DNA of 64,000 nt, taken from NCBI RefSeq assembly GCF_001856665.1, contig NZ_CP017781.1, positions 2,930,001-2,994,000 of the forward strand, read 5' to 3'. Source of the stretch: Rhodobacter xanthinilyticus (GTDB taxonomy: Bacteria > Pseudomonadota > Alphaproteobacteria > Rhodobacterales > Rhodobacteraceae). A program made the position numbers and the translations under genes. Below the pieces are notes generated by a model. That model did not search any database and had not been told where the DNA came from. It saw only the letters and a list, made by a program, of their open reading frames with translations. This document shows positions 59,619 to 64,000 of the stretch, piece after piece; the stretch's first letter is position 1, and each line of letters starts with the position of its first letter.

Positions 59619-59681
59619 GATTATTTCAACGGACATACCCGCCCCGATTCTGCGGCGCGGCGACGCTAACAGGAGATGCTC

Positions 59682-60974
59682 ATGGCCCTCGACGTGAACA
59701 CCAATATCGCGCCCTACGCAGCGCCCGAGAAAGACCTCTACGAAATCGGCGAGATGCCGCCGCTCGGCTATGTGCCGAAAAACATGTATGCCTGGGCGAT
59801 CCGCCGCGAGCGTCATGGCGAGCCCGAGCAGAGCTTCCAGGTGGAAGTGGTGCCGACCTGGGAAATCGACAGCCATGAAGTGCTGGTGCTCGTGATGGCC
59901 GCGGGCGTGAACTACAACGGCATCTGGGCCGGCCTCGGCGTGCCGATCTCGCCCTTCGACGGCCACAAGCAGCCCTACCACATCGCCGGCTCCGACGCCT
60001 CGGGCATCGTGTGGAAGGTGGGCGACAAGGTCACCCGCTGGAAAGTGGGCGACGAGGTGGTGATCCACTGCAACCAGGACGACGGCGACGACGAAGAATG
60101 CAACGGCGGCGATCCGATGTTCTCGCCCAGCCAGCGGATCTGGGGCTACGAGACCCATGACGGCTCGTTCGCGCAATTCACCCGCGTGCAGGCCCAACAG
60201 CTCATGCCGCGCCCCAAGCACCTGACCTGGGAAGAGGCCGCCTGCTACACGCTGACGCTCGCGACCGCCTACCGGATGCTCTTCGGCCATGAGCCCCATG
60301 ACCTCAAACCCGGCCAGAACGTGCTCGTCTGGGGCGCCTCGGGCGGCCTTGGCTCCTTCGCGATCCAGCTGATCAACGCGGCCGGCGCCAACGCCATCGG
60401 CGTGATCTCCGATGAGGACAAGCGCGAGTTCGTCATGGGCCTGGGCGCCAAGGGCGTGATCAACCGCAAGGATTTCAAATGCTGGGGGCAGCTGCCGAAG
60501 GTCAACTCGCCCGAGTATAACGACTGGCTCAAAGAGGCGCGCAAGTTCGGCAAGGCGATCTGGGAGATCACCGGCAAGGGCGTGAACGTCGACATGGTCT
60601 TCGAACACCCCGGCGAAGCGACCTTCCCGGTCAGCTCGCTGGTGGTGAAAAAGGGCGGCATGGTGGTGATCTGCGCCGGCACCTCGGGCTTCAACTGCAC
60701 CTTCGACGTGCGCTACATGTGGATGCACCAAAAGCGCCTGCAGGGCTCGCACTTCGCCCATCTCAAACAGGCCTCGGCCGCCAACAAGCTGATGATCGAG
60801 CGCCGCATCGATCCGTGCATGTCGGAGGTCTTCCCCTGGGATCAGATCCCGCAGGCCCATACCAAGATGCTGCGCAATGAGCACAAGCCGGGCAACATGG
60901 CCGTGCTCGTGCAGGCGCCCCGCACCGGGCTGCGCACCTTCGAGGATGCGCTGGAAGCTGGCCCCAAGGCGTAA
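59682..60974 (+). CDS. ccr: Crotonyl-CoA carboxylase/reductase
   Basis: 430 aa. NADPH-dependent reductive carboxylation of crotonyl-CoA to ethylmalonyl-CoA, the key step of the ethylmalonyl-CoA pathway. MDR fold with nucleotide motif VLVWGASGGLGSFAIQL. The Ccr-specific region NQDDGDDEECNGGDPM and VFEHPGEATFPVS are present. ATG 59682 has AGGAG six nt upstream; the ATG at 59676 lies within that spacer. Product feeds epimerase and then Ecm, encoded 0.8 kb away on the other strand. Confidence 0.96.
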   Translation: MALDVNTNIAPYAAPEKDLYEIGEMPPLGYVPKNMYAWAIRRERHGEPEQSFQVEVVPTWEIDSHEVLVLVMAAGVNYNGIWAGLGVPISPFDGHKQPYHIAGSDASGIVWKVGDKVTRWKVGDEVVIHCNQDDGDDEECNGGDPMFSPSQRIWGYETHDGSFAQFTRVQAQQLMPRPKHLTWEEAACYTLTLATAYRMLFGHEPHDLKPGQNVLVWGASGGLGSFAIQLINAAGANAIGVISDEDKREFVMGLGAKGVINRKDFKCWGQLPKVNSPEYNDWLKEARKFGKAIWEITGKGVNVDMVFEHPGEATFPVSSLVVKKGGMVVICAGTSGFNCTFDVRYMWMHQKRLQGSHFAHLKQASAANKLMIERRIDPCMSEVFPWDQIPQAHTKMLRNEHKPGNMAVLVQAPRTGLRTFEDALEAGPKA

Positions 60975-60994
60975 TCGCCTGGCTTTCCGCGCTG

Positions 60995-61024
60995 ACCCGC
61001 GCCCCCACCGGGGCGCGGGTTCTT
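60995..61024 (+). terminator. Terminator of ccr
   Basis: ACCCGCGCCCC and GGGGCGCGGGT form an 11-bp perfect stem around CACC, followed by TCTT. The T-tract is short but the stem is very stable. Confidence 0.75.
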
Positions 61025-61050
61025 GTCGTGAAAGATACACCTGAAAGCAA

Positions 61051-61064
61051 TGTTAGCGTTGACA
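61051..61064 (+). promoter_or_regulatory. LacI-like operator overlapping a possible -35
   Basis: TGTTAGCGTTGACA resembles the LacI/GalR-type palindrome TGTTAGCGCTAACA (12 of 14) and contains the -35-like TTGACA. No convincing -10 follows at 16-18 nt. About 190 nt upstream of the ROK gene; the rest of 61065-61249 shows nothing I can name. Confidence 0.3.
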
Positions 61065-61249
61065 GGCCCCCCGGGTCGGTCGCACTCTTTCCAGACGCCG
61101 GTTTTGGCGTGACCTGGAGTTTTCAGACGTGGCTCCCCATCTTGTTTTCGGGCGGCGCGAGATTTCTGTATTTTTTCGCGCCGTGATTGTTCGCACGGGC
61201 CCTTGGTATCGGCCCCTCCCTGCCCGCCCCCGCCCCGGGGCTTGCCGCC

Positions 61250-62437
61250 ATGTGCTCTGAGCGCCTGCCCCGCCCGCGAGACGGAGCCGCGCTCGGCAAA
61301 GATCAGAGCGACATGCGCGCCTATAACGAAAAGCTGGTGCTGAGCCTGCTGCGCCAGGTCGGCCCGATCCCGCGCAGCCAGATCGCCCGCGCCACCGGCC
61401 TCTCGCCGCAAAGCTGTTCGGTGATCATGCGCGCGCTGGAGACCGCGGGCCTCGTGCGCCGCGGCGCGCCGCAACGCGGGCGCATCGGCCAGCCCTCGGT
61501 GCCGATGATGCTGGCCGAGGATGGCGCGTTCTCGCTCGGCCTGCAGATCCGCCGCGACAGCGCCGAGATGGTGCTGATGGATTTTCTCGGCACGATCCGC
61601 GCCAGCCGCAGCTGCGCCTATCGCGCGCCCCATCCCGACACGATCGTGAGCTTTGCCCGCACGGCGCTGGACGAACTGGCCCAGACGCTGCCCGAAACGC
61701 TGCGCGTGCGGCTGCGCGGGCTTGGCGTGGCGCTGCCCGATCAGCCCTGGCTCTGGGCCACTGAACCCGCGGCGCGAACGGCGTGGCAACGCTTTGATCT
61801 GGCGGAGGAATTGCGCGAGCTGACCGATCTGCCGATCTATGCCGAGCAGGATATCGTCGCCGCCTGCCGCGCGGAAATGGCGCTTGGCAGCGCGATCGGG
61901 GCGGCCGATCTGCTCTATATCGAGATCCGCGAGACGATCCGCGGCGCGGTGGTGCAGGCCGGCAAGCCGCTACAGGGCGGGCGGGTGCATCGCCCGCTCG
62001 GCCGGATCGAGGTCTGCGCGCCCGCGGGCGGCTCTGTGGCGCTTGACGGCTGCGCCTCGCTCGGGCGGCTGGCCGAGCTGATGGCGGCGCAGGGCGCGCT
62101 GCCCGAGGCGCTGCGCGGCATGCCCTCCGGCTGGCCCGAGCTGCCCGAGGCCGAGACCCGCTGGCGCGCGGAGGCGGCGCCGGCCCTCGCGCAGGTGATC
62201 TGCAGCGCCGATGCGCTGCTTTCGCTCAGCCATGTGGTGATCGCTGTCTGCCGCCCGCCCGCAGCGCGCGCCGCGCTGGTGCAGGCGGTGGCGGCCCATC
62301 TCGAGGCGGACGAGGCGAACCTCGCGGGGCTGCCCGCGCTCCATGCCGCGACGCTCGGCCCCCAGACGGCGGCGCTCGGCGCGGCGATCTTGCCGCTCGC
62401 GGCGCAGTTTCTCGTGCAACTCCCGGCGCGGCGCTGA
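61250..62437 (+). CDS. ROK-family transcriptional regulator, degenerate sugar-binding domain
   Basis: 395 aa. N-terminal winged helix (MRAYNEKLVLSLLRQVGPIPRSQIARATGLSPQS in part, then GRIGQPSVPMM) followed by a ROK domain. The ROK zinc motif CxCGxxGC is replaced by VCAPAGGSVALDGCAS, and the DxNxAA-type catalytic block reads EQDIVAACRAEM. Kinase activity is therefore unlikely; it is probably a repressor only. Start uncertain: ATG 61250 keeps the residues that precede RAYNE in this family, while ATG 61313 begins exactly at that motif. No sugar transport genes are adjacent. Confidence 0.83.
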   Translation: MCSERLPRPRDGAALGKDQSDMRAYNEKLVLSLLRQVGPIPRSQIARATGLSPQSCSVIMRALETAGLVRRGAPQRGRIGQPSVPMMLAEDGAFSLGLQIRRDSAEMVLMDFLGTIRASRSCAYRAPHPDTIVSFARTALDELAQTLPETLRVRLRGLGVALPDQPWLWATEPAARTAWQRFDLAEELRELTDLPIYAEQDIVAACRAEMALGSAIGAADLLYIEIRETIRGAVVQAGKPLQGGRVHRPLGRIEVCAPAGGSVALDGCASLGRLAELMAAQGALPEALRGMPSGWPELPEAETRWRAEAAPALAQVICSADALLSLSHVVIAVCRPPAARAALVQAVAAHLEADEANLAGLPALHAATLGPQTAALGAAILPLAAQFLVQLPARR

Positions 62438-62600
62438 GCGCGCGGCCGGGCGGGAAGCCGATCTTGCCCGCCGCAAGTAGCCCATTACGGCCGCGGTTGC
62501 GCGCTTTTATCGCGGGGGAGGCGGTTGAAACCGGCCGGCGGCGCGCCTAGGTCGGCCTTGAAGCGGCGCGCACCCCGCGCCCTTCCCCAATGGAGATTGG

Positions 62601-62618
62601 ATGTCAGAGCTTGTGTGA
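62601..62618 (+). CDS. Candidate five-codon leader ORF upstream of topAI
   Basis: ATG TCA GAG CTT GTG TGA encodes MSELV. TGGAG lies five nt upstream, a usable ribosome binding site. It ends four nt before a perfect hairpin. Coding is proposed because of this arrangement; it is too short to be recognised otherwise. Confidence 0.35.
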   Translation: MSELV

Positions 62619-62706
62619 AAAGGCTCTCTGAACTTCAGAGAGCCGGCGATCGAGAAACCGCCGGGCGCCACTGCGCCTGCGTGAATTTTCACGTCCATCA
62701 CAGAGA
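62604..62706 (+). promoter_or_regulatory. topAI leader: Attenuator-like leader of topAI-yjhQ
   Basis: Hairpin GGCTCTCTGA-ACT-TCAGAGAGCC (62622-62644, 10 bp perfect) has no T-tract. Its left arm can pair with three alternatives: TCAGAG inside the mini-ORF (62604-62609), the right arm (62635-62644), or CAGAGA (62701-62706), which overlaps the topAI ribosome-binding region. This is the layout expected of a translation-sensing leader. Pairing seen in sequence; mechanism inferred. Confidence 0.45.
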
Positions 62707-62711
62707 CTTCC

Positions 62712-62975
62712 ATGAATATCTCGAAAAACGAACAACGTGCGTTGCACGTTCTGGCTCTGGGCGGCCGGATCCTCCATGAGCGGGAGACCGGCCCGAAAGT
62801 CACCGCCGCGCTCTGCGTCACCCGCGAGGGGATGATTCTCGCCGATTTCGACCTGAACGTCTTCGCCCGATTGCGGCGCAAACGGCTGATCGAATCGCGC
62901 GCCGGCAGCCCCTATCGCATCTCGCGCAAGGGGCGCCTCTCGGTGCGCGCGCAGCTTGACAACCAGGGGGGCTGA
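62712..62975 (+). CDS. topAI: YjhX/TopAI family toxin (UPF0386)
   Basis: 87 aa, matching the E. coli family in length and sequence pattern: MNISKNEQRALHVLALGGRI, CVTREGMILADF, FARLRRKRLIESRAGSPYRIS and the end VRAQLDNQ. In E. coli YjhX inhibits topoisomerase I and is neutralised by YjhQ. The ribosome binding site is weak (CAGAGAC) and may be masked by the leader. The stop is one nt before the yjhQ-like start. Confidence 0.88.
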   Translation: MNISKNEQRALHVLALGGRILHERETGPKVTAALCVTREGMILADFDLNVFARLRRKRLIESRAGSPYRISRKGRLSVRAQLDNQGG

Positions 62976-62976
62976 C

Positions 62977-63477
62977 ATGCGGATCCGAACCGAACGCGCG
63001 GGGGATTTCGCGCAGATCCGAACGGTGGTGACCGAGGCGATGCGGCTTTTGCCGCAGGCCTCTGGCACCGAGGCCGAGATCATCGAGCGGTTGCGCGCCG
63101 AGGGTGCGCTCCGCCTCGGGCTGGTGGCCGAGGAGGCGGGCGCGGTGGTGGGCTATCTCGCCGCCTCCGAGGCGCGAATCGGCGCCGAGAGCGGCTGGGG
63201 GCTGATCGGGCCGCTCGCCGTCACCCCGGCCCGGCACCGGCAGGGGATCGGCCGGGCGCTGATGCGCGCCGCACTCGCCCGGCTGCGCAGGCGCTGCAAG
63301 GGCGCGGTGCTGGTCGGCGACCCGGGCTATTATGCGCGCTTCGGCTTTCGCGCCGGGGCCGGGCTGACGGTGGGCGCCTGCCCGCCGCGGTTCATCCTGG
63401 CCCTGCCCTTTGGCGCGGAACCGCCCGCGGGCGAGGTCTACCACCCGCCGGCCTTCGGGCTGCGGCAGGAGGGCTGA
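62977..63477 (+). CDS. yjhQ: GNAT N-acetyltransferase, YjhQ-like (probable antitoxin partner)
   Basis: 166 aa GNAT protein: MRIRTERAGDFAQIRTVV, acetyl-CoA loop ARHRQGIGRALM, GDPGYYARFGFRAG and the tail VYHPPAF, the pattern of the YjhQ/YhbS group. In E. coli YjhQ is the GNAT-fold antitoxin of YjhX; the same order here supports a two-gene toxin-antitoxin unit. ATG 62977 follows GGGGGG and begins at the conserved strand. Whether it acetylates anything is unknown. Confidence 0.85.
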   Translation: MRIRTERAGDFAQIRTVVTEAMRLLPQASGTEAEIIERLRAEGALRLGLVAEEAGAVVGYLAASEARIGAESGWGLIGPLAVTPARHRQGIGRALMRAALARLRRRCKGAVLVGDPGYYARFGFRAGAGLTVGACPPRFILALPFGAEPPAGEVYHPPAFGLRQEG

Positions 63478-63593
63478 GCGAGGCGAAACCCTCGGTCCGG
63501 GCGGCGGAAACGGCGCCCGGATCCCGCGCGCGCAAACGCCACCCCAGGCGCCCGGAGGGCGACATCAAGGCGGTTCATGATGTTGGGAAGAAA

Positions 63594-63670
63594 TGGCGGA
63601 CCCGGAGCGATTCGAACGCCCGACCCTCAGATTCGTAGTCTGATGCTCTATCCAGCTGAGCTACGGGTCC
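63594..63670 (-). tRNA. tRNA-Arg (anticodon ACG)
   Basis: 77 nt with encoded CCA on the minus strand. Acceptor GGACCCG/CGGGTCC, D-arm GCTCAGCTGGATAGAGC, anticodon arm TCAGA-CTACGAA-TCTGA, T-arm GGGCG-TTCGAAT-CGCTC (one mismatch/wobble). ACG is read as ICG for CGU/CGC/CGA. The 116 nt between yjhQ and this tRNA show no feature. Confidence 0.97.
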
Positions 63671-63768
63671 GCTGTGAGGGCGGGATTTAGCCCCTGCTTC
63701 GGGGGTATGCAAGGGCTAAATTCCGGCTTTTTCGATTTTCTTTCGCCCGGCGCGCGCGGCGCCTTGTT

Positions 63769-64000
63769 TCATTCGGCTTTCGGCACGAGCGCGGTCGCCA
63801 AAATCCCGCGCAGCACGCCGCCGTCGCCCTGCGCGGCCGATTTCACCGTCTGATCGAGCGCCAGATCGCCGTAGCCCGCGGCCTTCAGCTCGGCCTGCAG
63901 CGCCTCGGGCGCCTTGCCGGCGAGGTCGGCCAGCACATCGATGCGCGCATTGCCGAGCGAGCGGATCACCACCTCCGGCCCGAGCCCCGCGCCCTCGACG
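63769..64000 (-). CDS. C-terminal part of a protein of unknown family (partial)
   Basis: About 76 residues are visible, ending ILATALVPKAE; the frame stays open to the window edge, so the gene probably starts beyond it. A GTG at 63972 could start a 67-residue protein but is preceded in frame by GLGPE, arguing for continuation. The sequence is helical and Ala/Leu-rich (DVLADLAGKAPEALQAELKAAGY). I do not recognise it. Confidence 0.5.
   Translation of the reverse strand, partial: VEGAGLGPEVVIRSLGNARIDVLADLAGKAPEALQAELKAAGYGDLALDQTVKSAAQGDGGVLRGILATALVPKAE

Overview
The window is a chromosomal segment of a very GC-rich alphaproteobacterium, most likely a member of the Rhodobacteraceae (Rhodobacter/Cereibacter-like). 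The evidence is the pairing of crotonyl-CoA carboxylase/reductase (ccr) with ethylmalonyl-CoA mutase (ecm), both committed to the ethylmalonyl-CoA pathway. Supporting signs are a membrane ferritin-like mbfA gene under a textbook Irr/ICE-type palindrome, dxs next to ispA and xseB, group III truncated hemoglobin, and codon use close to saturation with G/C at third positions. I see no phage, transposase, CRISPR array or rRNA operon. Most of the window is core genome, densely packed, with 4-nt ATGA overlaps inside operons.

Layout. 1-8.1 kb: the end of an acetyl-CoA acetyltransferase gene, then a periplasmic defence/cell-wall pair on the minus strand (PAN-domain alpha-2-macroglobulin and penicillin-binding protein 1C). 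8.1-17.4 kb: a soluble hybrid histidine kinase, recQ with two HRDC domains, yggT, a hotdog thioesterase, an Atg22-like MFS carrier, mepA, a phytase-like secreted protein and a queuosine-precursor transporter. 17.4-20.9 kb: a structured RNA with a strong internal Shine-Dalgarno, then xseB-ispA-dxs (start of isoprenoid synthesis). 20.9-29.4 kb: a HAD/DUF188/AEC cluster, a small pyruvyltransferase-like protein, iron-regulated mbfA, a tiny secreted protein with a repressor-type promoter, trhO, pncA-pncB (NAD salvage) and a PiT phosphate carrier. 29.4-34.7 kb: a Nudix/kinase/class-III PLP cluster resembling hydroxylysine kinase plus phospho-lyase, then arfB and the mtaB-dapF operon. 34.8-41.1 kb: tRNA-Lys, a truncated globin, ruvC-ruvA-ruvB, the YcjX/YcjF-like pair and truA. 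41.1-44.6 kb: a three-gene surface-polysaccharide module. 44.8-47.9 kb: an ilvE-type aminotransferase, Usp, and nfuA-tsaB-rimI. 48.0-53.5 kb: a complete purine-nucleoside uptake and phosphorolysis operon (BMP-type binding protein, double ATPase, two permeases, PNP). 53.5-56.8 kb: a TauE-like carrier with its TIGR02186 partner and a helicase. 56.9-61.0 kb: ecm, a small secreted protein and ccr. 61.2-64.0 kb: a degenerate ROK repressor, a topAI-yjhQ toxin-antitoxin pair with an attenuator-like leader, tRNA-Arg(ACG) and a partial gene.

The most interesting non-coding signals are: (i) the topAI leader, with a five-codon mini-ORF and a hairpin whose arms have competing partners, one of them at the topAI ribosome binding site; (ii) a ~135-nt element at 17.42-17.56 kb closed by an 11-bp stem that masks a consensus Shine-Dalgarno before a tiny ORF; (iii) two families of dispersed intergenic repeats ending in '..AAATACGCAA' and '..AAATATCCCGGGG', mostly as inverted pairs or fused to GC hairpins at gene ends; and (iv) five convergent gene pairs whose stop codons form one palindrome (TGATCA or TTAA) with no room for a terminator between them.

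All calls were made by reading the sequence and translations. No database search or folding program was used, so family names rest on recognised motifs and gene order.
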